Assembly (NCBI GenBank): GCA_003249955.1
Contig: QKHS01000068.1
Span: 1-64,000 of the forward strand
Source of the DNA: Bacteroidales bacterium
GTDB lineage: Bacteria > Bacteroidota > Bacteroidia > Bacteroidales > ML635J-15
Direction of reading: 5' to 3'
DNA: 64,000 nucleotides
Shown here piece by piece: positions 1-9,116 of this stretch. Numbering within the stretch: position 1 is the stretch's first letter; every line of letters begins with the position of its first letter. The position numbers were made by a program, and so were the translations under genes. The notes under the pieces are model-generated. The model searched no databases and was not told the origin of the DNA. It saw only the letters and a program-made list of their open reading frames with translations.

Positions 1-380
1 TTATGCGTGCAGTTAAAGCCGGAGCTACCGGATATTTATCAAAAGATGCCGGAACCGAAGAGCTGATTGAAGCAATTAAAACAATTTATGATGGTGATGA
101 ATATTTCGGAGGCAAAATCTCAAAAATAATCTTCAAAAGTTTTTCCCGTATAAATTCAGAAAAAAATGGTTTAAATCCCGAAAAGATTTTAAGTAATCGT
201 GAAACTGAAGTGCTTAAATGCTTTGCCGACGGGATGACTTACAAAGAAACCGGGGAAAAACTTTTCATAAGCCCCAGAACTGTCGAAGCTCACAAAAACA
301 GTATTCTGAACAAACTGGAATTGCGTACTTCTGCCGATTTAATCAAGTATGCAATTAAGAACGGTTTGATTGAGGTTTAA
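1..380 (+). CDS. NarL/FixJ-type response regulator, 5' end cut by the window
   Basis: This is the C-terminal part of a two-component response regulator. The first ~25 residues hold the end of a receiver domain: a KAGATGYLSKDA segment whose lysine matches the conserved beta5 Lys, followed by the alpha5 helix. A LuxR-type helix-turn-helix follows at about residues 63-120, with NRETEVLKCFADG, then SPRTVEAHKNSILNKL as the recognition helix region. The phosphoacceptor Asp lies upstream of the window, and the ATG at base 3 is an internal Met rather than the start. The gene converges on the next gene, and their 3' ends overlap by about 26 bp. The target genes cannot be told from here. Confidence 0.9.
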   Translation, partial: MRAVKAGATGYLSKDAGTEELIEAIKTIYDGDEYFGGKISKIIFKSFSRINSEKNGLNPEKILSNRETEVLKCFADGMTYKETGEKLFISPRTVEAHKNSILNKLELRTSADLIKYAIKNGLIEV

Positions 381-1002
381 AAAGCAGTATCCCCAAATTC
401 AACTGACAATACCAATCGACATAAGTCATTCGGGTATCGTAAATATCTGTTCCAATCAGTTCACGGTGGTCGTAACTTTGCAGTATATTCAATTTTCTGG
501 AGAATTCTATTTTAGTACTCAGACCAACCAAAAAATCGATACTTAATCTGTTAAACCATAAAATCTGCTTGCCAATTGCAAAGTTTATTTCAGGATATTT
601 TATTGTAGTGTTTGCAGTATAGAGATATTCGCTAAAATCAAAATAATCAACATTTTCGATAAATGAGTAATAGTAACCGGCTTGTAGCGTAAAATAATGT
701 CCTCTGGGGTACTTTAATTTTCTGTCAAAATAGAAGCGGCATTCGGTTAACGTACTAAAACCTTTACTCCATGCATAAACAGTGCTTTCAAATCCGATAC
801 ACTCTTCGGTACGCAAGATATATGTAAATTCCTGGCTGATGGTAAACCTGCTGTCTTTTATCTGAGTTTCAACGCCCAGAACCGGATTCCATGTAATTGC
901 ACACCTGACAGGTTTTGTTTTAATAACACTATTTTGGAGAAACTGGGCCTGTGTAAGTGTTGAAATCAGTAAAAATATTACAACCGGATGTATGAATCTC
1001 AT
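355..1002 (-). CDS. Secreted protein, probably a small outer-membrane beta-barrel (unknown)
   Basis: A 215-residue protein with a clear N-terminal signal peptide (about residues 1-19, ending TLTQAQ). The rest alternates polar and aromatic residues in short strands (for example RGHYFTLQAGYYYSFI and INFAIGKQILWF), which fits an outer-membrane barrel. I do not recognise a named family. The gene overlaps the 3' end of the convergent response regulator. Its start lies about 100 bp downstream of the terminator that ends the preceding minus-strand gene, so it probably has its own promoter. Confidence 0.75.
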   Translation of the reverse strand: MRFIHPVVIFLLISTLTQAQFLQNSVIKTKPVRCAITWNPVLGVETQIKDSRFTISQEFTYILRTEECIGFESTVYAWSKGFSTLTECRFYFDRKLKYPRGHYFTLQAGYYYSFIENVDYFDFSEYLYTANTTIKYPEINFAIGKQILWFNRLSIDFLVGLSTKIEFSRKLNILQSYDHRELIGTDIYDTRMTYVDWYCQLNLGILLFKPQSNRS

Positions 1003-1069
1003 GTATCAGTCTTTTGATGAATTTATCAAAAGTATGAATTTTTCCTGCATACGGGAAATATTTTCACAA

Positions 1070-1099
1070 AAAAAGCGGGGTTAATTAACCCCGCTTTTT
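1070..1099 (-). terminator. Intrinsic terminator of the thiamin TonB receptor gene
   Basis: A perfect palindrome: an 11-bp arm AAAAAGCGGGG, a short TTAATTAA centre, then CCCCGCTTTTT. On the minus strand a further T run follows. It lies 11 bp past the receptor stop codon, and being symmetric it could also stop transcripts from the plus side. Confidence 0.9.
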
Positions 1100-1110
1100 A
1101 TTCACGATTT

Positions 1111-3582
1111 TCAGAACTTAAGAACGACTCCGCCCATAAAGTTTATACCTGCCTGAGGATAATAATATGCCCAGGTTTTTTCGGAGCCCTGTTCGTACCA
1201 GATTCCGCCATAAGCATTATTTGAGTATTCCAGATTAAGAATGTTGTTAACAAGAAATTTAAGTTGTATTTCGCGGATGAATTTTGTTTCAAAGCTATAA
1301 TCCACCTGAACATTATTAAGGAAATATGCATCCAGTTTTCTGTCTGCAGATGAAGTATTATCAAAATACTGAGCACCTACATATTTCGAAATCCAGCTTA
1401 TGTTAAAACCTGCAAACGGCTTATATGAGATTATTCCTGATGAAATTACATTCGGGGAATAAGCAATATCGGTTTCTCCCAGATTAAATGATTCATATGC
1501 TTCGTTCCAGTCATCATCATAAGTATATGCCCATGATGTAAAGTTCTGAATTTTATTCCTGCTCAAAGTAAGATTTGCATCAATACTCAATTTACTTATT
1601 AGCTTAACTCCTGCTGATATCTCAATTCCGGCACGATATGATTCCGGCACATTAGTCATGATATCATAACCCACACTTGATTTTTCGCCTGTAGGTACCA
1701 ATTGATTAACATAGTCCATATAGTACAGGTTTGCAGAAGCAGAAAACTTCTGAGACTGGTAAGTGTAACCAAGTTCATAATCATAAAGTGTTTCTGCCAA
1801 CGGCATTTTTGAAGGATCGCCTGCTGCATCTTTAAAATTCGTACGTGTAGGTTCTCTGTGCGAAGTTGCAAAAGAAGCATAAGTCTTCATATTGTCACTT
1901 ATACTGTAATACAAACCTGCTTTGGGATTTACAAAATTATAAGTATGCTCCTGATCTAAAACCCTCTGATTACCTTCTGCATCAAGATCATAATCCAGAC
2001 CTGCCATCTTATAATATACATTACGATACTGAACATCGCCATAAGCAAACAAGCCGGAAATTAATTCGTAATTAAGTTTTGCAAAAACATTAAGGTCATT
2101 CTTAAGACCTGTGCTTCGGTACCATTCGAAATCTTTTTCTGTATTTCCGGCATATTGCATCCAGATAATATTGCCAAAATGGTTTCCGTCGTATTGGTTC
2201 CAGCCACCGCCAACGCTAAGTTTTAACTTTTTGGCTTTATAATTTGCAGACAGAGTTCCTCCATAAAAATCATTAGCCATCATTTTGCGCTGGATAATAT
2301 CTGATTCTGAAATTGCAATATCGGGAGCCTGCAAAGTATCCGACCCGTTTATTAAGATTCCACCCGGAATAATTACATCCGGCAATCCGTACTCTGCAAG
2401 AGTTCTGTCCTCTTTATACTGTTCATAATAACCGTCTCCGCGGGTGTAATGAACGCCGGCATTAAGGTCAAGCTTCTCTCCTATGTTTTTAGAATAAAGA
2501 AGCTGGTAATGTGTCTGGATGTAATTATCAGTCTGATCTTTGTAATACTGACGGTTACCGTTTTCGTCAAAATATTCTCCGGCCGGGTTATATGTTCTGT
2601 TTGTTTCGAGTATTTCCTGAGGACATCCCCACCAGCTTATGCCGGTTCTCTCACGACCATGAATAAGGTTAAAACGGAGAAAACTGTCTTTACCTCTCCA
2701 GGCCCCGGTCATCATAACTGCCTGATGTTTGGAAAACGAATTTTCGACATATCCGTCACTGTTAAGATTTGACAAGCGCAAGTCGAAAGAAAACCCGTTG
2801 CTGAGAATACCTGTTCCCATGCTTATGTTCTGACGGAAAGTGTTAAAACTTCCTCCTATTGCAGATACTTCGCCATAAGGTTTTTCGCTGAGTGAACCTG
2901 TAAAAAAGTTCATACTTCCGCCAAAAGCGGCAGCTCCGTTTGTAGATTCACCAACACCGCGGGTAATCTGAACATTATTTACAGAACTGGAAAAGTCGGG
3001 CATATTAACCCAGAAAACCGACTGAGATTCTGCATCATTCAGAGGCATCCCGTTAACAGTTACATTTATTCTGGTAGGATCAGTTCCGCGGATTCTGTAA
3101 TTTGTATAGCCAATTCCTGTTCCTGCCTCACTGGTAGCTACAAACGATGGTGTAAGCTCCAGCATGTATGGCAAATCCTGAGCAACATTTCGTTTCTGAA
3201 GTTCTTCAGAGTCTATTGTGGAATATGCAACAGGCGAATTTTCATCAGCACGTGTAGCTTTTACAACTACCTCATCGCTCATGTAGGCAGCAGTTTTAAG
3301 AGTAATTTTTCCGATGTTTTCATTTTCGGAATTAAAAGAGATTTCCTGTGACCATTTTTCGTAACCTACAAAAGAAATCACAAGTTTGCAGTCTTTGGAT
3401 TTACATTTAATTGTAAAATCACCATTTAAATCAGTAGAAGTTCCCAGATAGGAATTTTCGATAAATACACTTGCACCGGTTAAAGCTTTGCCATTCTCAT
3501 CGACAACTTTACCGGTAATTTGCTGGGCATTGGCAAAAACAACCATAGCCATTAACAACACTAAAAAAGAAAAACGTTTCAT
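1111..3582 (-). CDS. TonB-dependent receptor, probable thiamin uptake
   Basis: An 823-residue outer-membrane receptor. A signal peptide ends near residue 19 (VFANAQ). A CarboxypepD_reg-like domain covers about 20-95 (ITGKVVDENGKALTGASV), a plug domain about 105-230 (including GTDPTRINVTVNGMPLND), and the rest is a 22-stranded barrel with a C-terminal aromatic/hydrophobic strand ending VVLKF. The substrate assignment rests on the TPP riboswitch directly upstream: in Bacteroides, TPP-controlled TonB receptors (OMthi) import thiamin. The gene stands alone, without the PnuT transporter or thiamin pyrophosphokinase that often accompany it. The ATG at 3582 follows an AT-rich leader with no Shine-Dalgarno site, as is normal in this phylum. 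Confidence 0.92.
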   Translation of the reverse strand: MKRFSFLVLLMAMVVFANAQQITGKVVDENGKALTGASVFIENSYLGTSTDLNGDFTIKCKSKDCKLVISFVGYEKWSQEISFNSENENIGKITLKTAAYMSDEVVVKATRADENSPVAYSTIDSEELQKRNVAQDLPYMLELTPSFVATSEAGTGIGYTNYRIRGTDPTRINVTVNGMPLNDAESQSVFWVNMPDFSSSVNNVQITRGVGESTNGAAAFGGSMNFFTGSLSEKPYGEVSAIGGSFNTFRQNISMGTGILSNGFSFDLRLSNLNSDGYVENSFSKHQAVMMTGAWRGKDSFLRFNLIHGRERTGISWWGCPQEILETNRTYNPAGEYFDENGNRQYYKDQTDNYIQTHYQLLYSKNIGEKLDLNAGVHYTRGDGYYEQYKEDRTLAEYGLPDVIIPGGILINGSDTLQAPDIAISESDIIQRKMMANDFYGGTLSANYKAKKLKLSVGGGWNQYDGNHFGNIIWMQYAGNTEKDFEWYRSTGLKNDLNVFAKLNYELISGLFAYGDVQYRNVYYKMAGLDYDLDAEGNQRVLDQEHTYNFVNPKAGLYYSISDNMKTYASFATSHREPTRTNFKDAAGDPSKMPLAETLYDYELGYTYQSQKFSASANLYYMDYVNQLVPTGEKSSVGYDIMTNVPESYRAGIEISAGVKLISKLSIDANLTLSRNKIQNFTSWAYTYDDDWNEAYESFNLGETDIAYSPNVISSGIISYKPFAGFNISWISKYVGAQYFDNTSSADRKLDAYFLNNVQVDYSFETKFIREIQLKFLVNNILNLEYSNNAYGGIWYEQGSEKTWAYYYPQAGINFMGGVVLKF

Positions 3583-3644
3583 AATAATTAAATTTTTAAG
3601 TTTTAAAAAATTAATCGGGATGAAACTAAACGGAATGAATCATG

Positions 3645-3722
3645 TACCTCCCTTCGTCGGCATTACCCGCATCAGGTTCATAGGGTATGATCTCAGCCTG
3701 TTGGCACCCCTGTCACTTTGAC
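3645..3722 (-). promoter_or_regulatory. TPP (THI-box) riboswitch
   Basis: Read on the minus strand the leader holds the THI-box signature in order: GGGGTGCC, GCTGAGA, ACCC, GAACCTGAT, CGGGTAATGCC, then GAAGGGA. Spacing matches the TPP aptamer. The aptamer ends about 60 nt before the receptor ATG, so TPP binding could control transcription or translation. I see no clear terminator hairpin between aptamer and start, which favours translational control, but this is inference. Confidence 0.95.
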
Positions 3723-3726
3723 GGGA

Positions 3727-3734
3727 CAAAGGTA
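3727..3734 (-). promoter_or_regulatory. Bacteroidota -7 promoter element for the riboswitch transcript
   Basis: TACCTTTG on the minus strand matches the phylum consensus TAnnTTTG exactly. It ends 5 bp before the riboswitch, so transcription would start at the first aptamer bases. No good -33 TTTG was seen at the usual spacing. Confidence 0.55.
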
Positions 3735-3862
3735 ATTGTTTTTTAATTAAATATGATTAAAAGCAGAAAAAGCCGGAAAATAAATTGGACGGGTAATATT
3801 GGTAGTGTTATCAGCTTGTGTAATTTACAAGTGTGCTGGTTTTCTCTAATGATTTTAAGCCA

Positions 3863-6800
3863 TTATAACTTTTTAATCACTCCCAGAATAAGAGGAGGTA
3901 CCGCAGGCATTCCGGTATTGGCTGCAATTTTATTGTATATCTTTGCCAGTTGAACACCGTAATCACGCCCCTTACGCATCAGTTTTAATCCTTTATGCAA
4001 AGTTGAATCTTCAATACCCAGATCATTAATAAAACGTGTAAGACGACTTTTTGATTTAGCAGGGAGTTCCTGATTTTGATTTTTCGCAGCTTCCAGTTCT
4101 TTAATGGCGTTCTCTGCCTTATCTATATCCTTTAAAGTAATGTCGTAATCATCTTCGGATAACCCGTTTTTTAAAAGTATGTTTTTCTCATCTTCAAAAT
4201 CTTCTTTCAGATTCCGAACTTCACCAAGAATATTATTTATATTGATGCTTACTTCATTTTTTGCTGTTGCCTCTGCTTTTGAGGTAGATGTAGCTGTTGC
4301 CTGATTGTTATTGTTATTGTTATTAATAATTTGATTTATACTCATACCCATTTCTTTTAATTGTTTCAATAAATAGTTATCTTTATTTTCATTGGCTGCA
4401 TTTTCAATAACGATATCGTTTATTATTTGCCCTATGTTTACCGGCTTCCATTTGGATTCTTTACAATCTACAAAATAACTCCGGTGAATTACTTTATCCC
4501 AAAGCATTTCATAATCGTAAAACGAAGGCTTGCCTTCTGATTTAATGCGTTCAGTACACGTATCGCAATTGCATGCAACAATCTGTCTAACGTTAATATT
4601 TTTAAAGTCTTTGTGTAACTTATCTACCGCGTTTCGGATATAGGACAACATTTGTTTGCAGCCGTTTTTATCTCCGCTGATTTTTATGTCTATTACCGGC
4701 TGGTTTTCCTCCGGATCGTTAAATTGCTGTACCTCTGCAAAGACGTTTTCACCACTAATTATATCTTTTAATCTAACCCCGGTTTTCCAATGCTGTTCAG
4801 CATCAATCTTATCATGGAGCTGAACAATCAAACGGGAAAAAAGCCCGTGTGGAATAAAACCATAATGGTATCTGAAGCGAAGTTGGGTTTCGTGATTCCA
4901 TTTTGTTTCCGGTTTATCTGCCGGTAATAATAAAGGAGTAATAAATACATTTTTTTCATCTGGTATTTCGTAGCAAATATCAAATTTGTCTTTAAGCAGC
5001 AAGTTAATCAACATTACCTTTTCTTCTTCGGAGTATTGAGAATCCCATTTAGAAAAGGCTTGTTTTAGAGTAAAGCGGCCTCCGTTTTCTTCAATTCTTT
5101 TATCTGAAAGTATATAATACATTCCCTGGGTGAGCCAGTTGTGATCTAAAAAAATGTGGGTACATAAATCTCTGTCTTCAAAATAAACCAAATCACCAAC
5201 TGAACGTAAATAGGATAGACACCAATCTGCCTGACGCTTATTGAAGCTAATGGAAGGGACTTCACAGAGTTTATAAAAATCATCTTTTCTTATGTATCGC
5301 TGTTTTTCTCTTTGTTTTAATGCTTCCCTTACTAATCCCCACTTCTTAGGAACCATTCGGTTGACCAATTCAATTTCCGAGAGCTTTTCTGAAATCATTT
5401 CCAGTAATGTTTCCCAACGTTTCTTATGTTTTGTACGGGTTGAATTCAGATTAACTTCAATTGAATTGATTCTAAGCTCCGGGTATAATTCCTGATACTT
5501 ATTTAATGCAAATTCTTCGTTGGCATGTTGTGCCTCTTTGGGGTTTTCCAATACAATTACATTGCTTTTAGTACCCAGCAGATTTATAATCTGAAACCAA
5601 TAATCAAAGTTGGTATTTTCGGCACGTTTGTCGGATACCAGGACATAAAGACAGTCTTCAGTAATAAAAAACTGGTGCAACATTTTTTGAATGTTCTGTC
5701 CTCCAAAATCCCATAAATGAGCTTTTACATTGATGTTTTCCAGATAAGCATGAGTAAATTCCTTTCCTCTGTTTACAACTACCCCGATTGTAGAGTCTAA
5801 TTTCCCGGGTTTAACCTCATAATCGGGATCAAGTAATAAGTTGGCAAAAGTTGTTTTTCCTGCTCCTCCTTGTCCCAGAATCATTATTTTTGACTCAAAA
5901 AAAGGTGCTGCCCCTGATTCATCAATTTGCGAAAACCATTCCAATATAGCATTAGCTTCTTGTTCCATAATATTCATCGGCGGGTTTGTAATCGGATTTT
6001 TAAATAACGAGATGCCCCCCCCCCAGTACTCATGAAGGTTGACGGGAAGTCCTTTTTTTATCAAAGGAATCATATTTTTCAGATCGCTGATTTGATTGAA
6101 GCTAAGGTCTATGTTGGTCAATCCGGTTAGCTTCTCCAAAAAACTAATATCGCTGATTTGATTGGAGCGAAGGTATAAGTTGGTCAATCCTGTGAGCTTC
6201 TCCAAAAAACTAATATCGCTGATTTGATTGGAGCGAAGGTATAAGTTGGTCAATCCTGTGAGCTTCTCCAAAAAACTAATATCGCTGATTTGATTGGAGC
6301 TAAGGTCTAAGTTGGTCAATCCGGTGAGCTTCTCCAAAAAACTAATATCGCTGATTTGATTGGAGCGAAGGTCTAAGTTGGTCAATCCTGTGAGCTTCTC
6401 CAAAAAACTAATATCGCTGATTTGATTGGAGCTAAGGTCTAAGTTGGTCAATCCTGTGAGCTTCTCCAAAAAACTAATATCGCTGATTTGATTGGAGCTA
6501 AGGTCTAAGTTGCTCAATCCTGTGAGCTCCTCCAAAAAACTATAATCGCTGATTTGATTGGAGCTAAGGTCTAAGTTGCTCAATCCTGTGAGCTTCTCCA
6601 AAAAACTATAATCGCTGATTTGATTGGAGCTAAGGTATAAGTTGGTCAATCCTGTGAGCTTCTCCAAAAAACTAATATCGCTGATTTGATTGTAGCTAAG
6701 GTCTATGTTGGTCAATCCGGTTAGCTTCTCCAAAAAACTAATATCGCTGATTTGATTGGAGCGAAGGTCTATGTTGGTCAATCCGGTTAGCTTCTCCAAA

Positions 6801-7573
6801 AAACTAATATCGCTGATTTGATTGGAGCTAAGGTCTAAGTTGGTCAATCCGGTTAGCTTCTCCAAAAAACTAATATCGCTGATTTGATTGTAGCTAAGGT
6901 ATAAGTTGGTCAATCCGGTTAGCTTCTCCAAAAAACTAATATCGCTGATTTCATTGTAGCGAAGGTCTAAGTTGGTCAATCCGGTTAGCTTCTCCAAAAA
7001 ACTAATATCGCTGATTTCATTGTAGCTAAGGTATAAGTTGGTCAATCCGGTTAGCTTCTCCAAAAAACTAATATCGCTGATTTCATTGTAGCTAAGGTAT
7101 AAGTTGGTCAATCCGATCAGTTTCTCCAAAAAACTAATATCGCTGATTTCATTGTAGCGAAGGTATAAATTGGTCAATCCTGTGAGCTTCCCCAAAAAAC
7201 TATAATCGCTGATTTGATTGGAGCTAAGGTCTAAGTTGCTCAACCCTGTAAGCTTTTCTAAAACCGAACAATCAATGATTTGCCAGTTCTCAAAAACACT
7301 TCCTCCAATCTGAAGTGTTTTTAATTGTTGAAACAGGGCAAATTTTTCAGGAAGCCGCAGACTATTGATAACATTATGCTTACCAATATTTGAGCTGCTT
7401 ATATAGTTTTGCTGCGTGTTATCCCAAAACATAGAACAAAAGTTCAGTTCTTCCAGCCAAACCAGATCAAATAGCTCTTCGGGGAAATCAGTTAAACCAC
7501 AGTTTCCCAAATCCAGTTTACCGGTTTTTTCTTCTTTTTCTTTCCGTATCAGTTGTAAGGCAAGTTCACTCAT
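3863..7573 (-). CDS. LRR-ROCO GTPase (Roc-COR protein) with Asn-rich linker and helical C-terminus
   Basis: A 1236-residue intracellular ROCO protein. Residues 1-102 are a divergent LRR start and 103-498 are 18 LRRs of exactly 22 residues. The Roc GTPase has its P-loop GQGGAGKTT at about 567-575 and DFGGQ (switch II) at about 622-626. The COR domain follows at about 720-960 (FIPHGLFSRLIVQLHDK is in its second half). A CNCDTC cluster at about 1001-1006 could bind metal. An Asn-rich run and a Ala/Thr/Ser-rich linker lead to a coiled, Lys/Glu-rich C-terminal region of about 130 residues ending in a hydrophobic helix. ROCO proteins are GTP-dependent signalling switches; the bacterial partner is usually unknown. 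No gene is close enough on the same strand to form an operon. Confidence 0.93.
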   Translation of the reverse strand: MSELALQLIRKEKEEKTGKLDLGNCGLTDFPEELFDLVWLEELNFCSMFWDNTQQNYISSSNIGKHNVINSLRLPEKFALFQQLKTLQIGGSVFENWQIIDCSVLEKLTGLSNLDLSSNQISDYSFLGKLTGLTNLYLRYNEISDISFLEKLIGLTNLYLSYNEISDISFLEKLTGLTNLYLSYNEISDISFLEKLTGLTNLDLRYNEISDISFLEKLTGLTNLYLSYNQISDISFLEKLTGLTNLDLSSNQISDISFLEKLTGLTNIDLRSNQISDISFLEKLTGLTNIDLSYNQISDISFLEKLTGLTNLYLSSNQISDYSFLEKLTGLSNLDLSSNQISDYSFLEELTGLSNLDLSSNQISDISFLEKLTGLTNLDLSSNQISDISFLEKLTGLTNLDLRSNQISDISFLEKLTGLTNLDLSSNQISDISFLEKLTGLTNLYLRSNQISDISFLEKLTGLTNLYLRSNQISDISFLEKLTGLTNIDLSFNQISDLKNMIPLIKKGLPVNLHEYWGGGISLFKNPITNPPMNIMEQEANAILEWFSQIDESGAAPFFESKIMILGQGGAGKTTFANLLLDPDYEVKPGKLDSTIGVVVNRGKEFTHAYLENINVKAHLWDFGGQNIQKMLHQFFITEDCLYVLVSDKRAENTNFDYWFQIINLLGTKSNVIVLENPKEAQHANEEFALNKYQELYPELRINSIEVNLNSTRTKHKKRWETLLEMISEKLSEIELVNRMVPKKWGLVREALKQREKQRYIRKDDFYKLCEVPSISFNKRQADWCLSYLRSVGDLVYFEDRDLCTHIFLDHNWLTQGMYYILSDKRIEENGGRFTLKQAFSKWDSQYSEEEKVMLINLLLKDKFDICYEIPDEKNVFITPLLLPADKPETKWNHETQLRFRYHYGFIPHGLFSRLIVQLHDKIDAEQHWKTGVRLKDIISGENVFAEVQQFNDPEENQPVIDIKISGDKNGCKQMLSYIRNAVDKLHKDFKNINVRQIVACNCDTCTERIKSEGKPSFYDYEMLWDKVIHRSYFVDCKESKWKPVNIGQIINDIVIENAANENKDNYLLKQLKEMGMSINQIINNNNNNNQATATSTSKAEATAKNEVSININNILGEVRNLKEDFEDEKNILLKNGLSEDDYDITLKDIDKAENAIKELEAAKNQNQELPAKSKSRLTRFINDLGIEDSTLHKGLKLMRKGRDYGVQLAKIYNKIAANTGMPAVPPLILGVIKKL
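6015..6024 (-). repeat. G10 homopolymer inside the ROCO gene
   Basis: Ten C on the plus strand, so ten G in the coding strand, encoding the Gly-Gly-Gly of YWGGGISLF. It lies between the last LRR and the Roc GTPase. Gain or loss of one base would keep the LRR part and remove the GTPase and everything after it. Confidence 0.95.
6080..7267 (-). repeat. 18 tandem 66-bp repeats coding the LRR array
   Basis: The stretch is exactly 1188 bp, or 18 units of 66 bp, with no change of length between units. Each encodes a 22-residue LRR built on SFLEKLTGLTN, LxLxxNQISDI. Units differ by only a few bases, mainly at the codons for the two variable positions (Asp/Tyr and Ser/Arg with Ser/Tyr), and one unit carries Gly for Glu and another Ile for Thr. 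Such near identity points to recent unit duplication or gene conversion. Confidence 0.97.
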
Positions 7574-7962
7574 AAAATGTAATTTTATTTTAAAATTTAT
7601 TAGCAGGTTAACTGTTTAAATAAAACAAAAAAATTAAATGATTTTCAGGTTATTTATTTGTAATTATGCATCTCTGCCATACTTACAACACAACCAGACT
7701 CAATTTCCTCAAAATTAACTTTTATTTTTTATAAACAACAAAAATCACAAGTTAATTTTCATAAAATTCAATACTAACAGGTTGTATCTGGCGAAACATC
7801 TGTAATGTCAGATATACTATTTATAAGTGATTATAATAGTTACTACGAATTGTTCAGGTTTAAAAATTAACAACAACTCCATAGCTCCGGGATGCACACA
7901 GCATCACGAAAGTGTTTTTACCTATATACTATTCTGATTCTGATTCCGGATTCCTTTATCCT
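7574..7962. other. Intergenic stretch without a gene
   Basis: About 390 bp, very AT-rich, upstream of the ROCO gene and downstream of the cupin gene. No open frame with coding character, RNA gene or convincing hairpin was seen. It must hold the ROCO promoter, but I cannot place it. Confidence 0.6.
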
Positions 7963-8505
7963 CTACTTCTGATCTTTATAACCTTCTCTCAGCAATTTGT
8001 ACTCACCGGTTTCGGTATTAATGTCGTAAATACTGAAATTGTGGTGTATATCGAAATTTTCGTAACGAACTGCAAAGTTTAAAGATGCAGAGCCTTTTTC
8101 GCCGGAGCGTATCCTGTGAAAAACTCCGCGTGGCCATATTAACATAACCGGGCCATCGTAAATAATTTTACCGTCTTTCTCAACAGAATCGGGACCAACT
8201 ACAAAACTTTCCGTTTTGCCGTAATCCGGGTTATAAATATCCACATACCTGGTTCCGGAAAGTACCATCAGGTAATCGTCCTGCCCCGGATGCATATACC
8301 ACGGACGTTCGACATCTCCTACCGGACCGGGAGAAACAGCGTTATAATGATGAATAACACGATCAACCCCGTCTATGTGAGGGATAAGATCCATCGGTAA
8401 AATATCAAACGACACGCCCGGCGTTCTGCGGAATTCATGAAGTTTTATAATCTTGTAAAATCCGGGAACATCGGTATGGATGTAGTTTTCTGCTGAGGTA
8501 CTCAT
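7963..8505 (-). CDS. Cupin-domain protein (unknown substrate)
   Basis: A 180-residue cytoplasmic protein with no signal peptide. The middle holds a single cupin barrel: YMHPGQDDYLMVLSGTRYVD gives a His and an acidic patch of motif 1, and GPVMLIWPRGVFHRI gives the motif 2 His (about residue 131). The C-terminus adds about 45 residues (NFSIYDINTETGEYKLLREG). Cupins of this size may be isomerases, dioxygenases or sensory proteins, and nothing here decides between them. It stands alone between two long intergenic regions. Confidence 0.75.
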   Translation of the reverse strand: MSTSAENYIHTDVPGFYKIIKLHEFRRTPGVSFDILPMDLIPHIDGVDRVIHHYNAVSPGPVGDVERPWYMHPGQDDYLMVLSGTRYVDIYNPDYGKTESFVVGPDSVEKDGKIIYDGPVMLIWPRGVFHRIRSGEKGSASLNFAVRYENFDIHHNFSIYDINTETGEYKLLREGYKDQK

Positions 8506-8800
8506 AGTTTTTAATTTTATTTTTTACCTAAACAAAGTTAAAGAAATAAAGTTTTGATGAATCTAAAATTACATTGCAGCTTGATGACTGCTGATAGAAG
8601 ATTGATTAAAAGGGTTTAAATAAAATTATTTTAGTTATAAAAATAGTTAAACTGTTTTATAGCATTTGTTATGGTTCCATAAACAAATTCATGGGCTTTA
8701 GCAGATGCAAAAAAATGGGATATTAGGTGCTAAAAAAAGAAATTTAAAAGATTTTAGAAATTTCTCTTGGTTTTCAACATAGAAGTTACAAAGAAATCAA

Positions 8801-8982
8801 GGCAAAAAAAAGCTACCCGACACACCTCGAGACAAAACAAAAGAATTGTACGTCGACCTTGGCCTAAAACAATTGTCATACTCCTTTGCCCTTTACTAAA
8901 ATTTGTTTTAGAGAACGACATGTCGGCTCGACACAATTCTAATTGTTTTGCTCTCACCGCCTGTTCTTCCCGCCTTTTTGCC
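8801..8982. repeat. 182-bp imperfect inverted repeat in a 610-bp non-coding region
   Basis: The outer ends pair (GGCAAAAA at 8801 with TTTTTGCC ending at 8982). Inner arms pair around CAAAACAA and GAATTGT (8828-8857 with about 8923-8954), and the centre pairs CTAAAACAA (8863-8871) with TTGTTTTAG (8903-8911). The element is less AT-rich than its flanks. It could be a miniature inverted-repeat element or a structured RNA. The rest of 8506-9116 shows no gene. Confidence 0.6.
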
Positions 8983-9116
8983 AGGCCTGCCCGCGGAGCT
9001 TCGAATGCTGTTTTGGGCTTAATTTGACTATCCAGATCCCGTTTAACTTATAATTTGTAAAAATTTAGATGCGTTTACCCGATAACCATAAGCAATAGCA
9101 GTTCTTTTGAAAGTTC

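Noticed and set aside
4303-4335. The Asn codon repeat of the ROCO gene as a phase switch
   Set aside because: Units are three bases long, so slippage would only change the number of Asn residues, not the frame.
6080-7267. 66-bp tandem repeats as a CRISPR array
   Set aside because: There are no unique spacers and all units are in frame as leucine-rich repeats of one protein.
8754-9027. Short reading frames on both strands of the palindromic region
   Set aside because: The composition is not protein-like, and the open frames follow from the inverted repeat.
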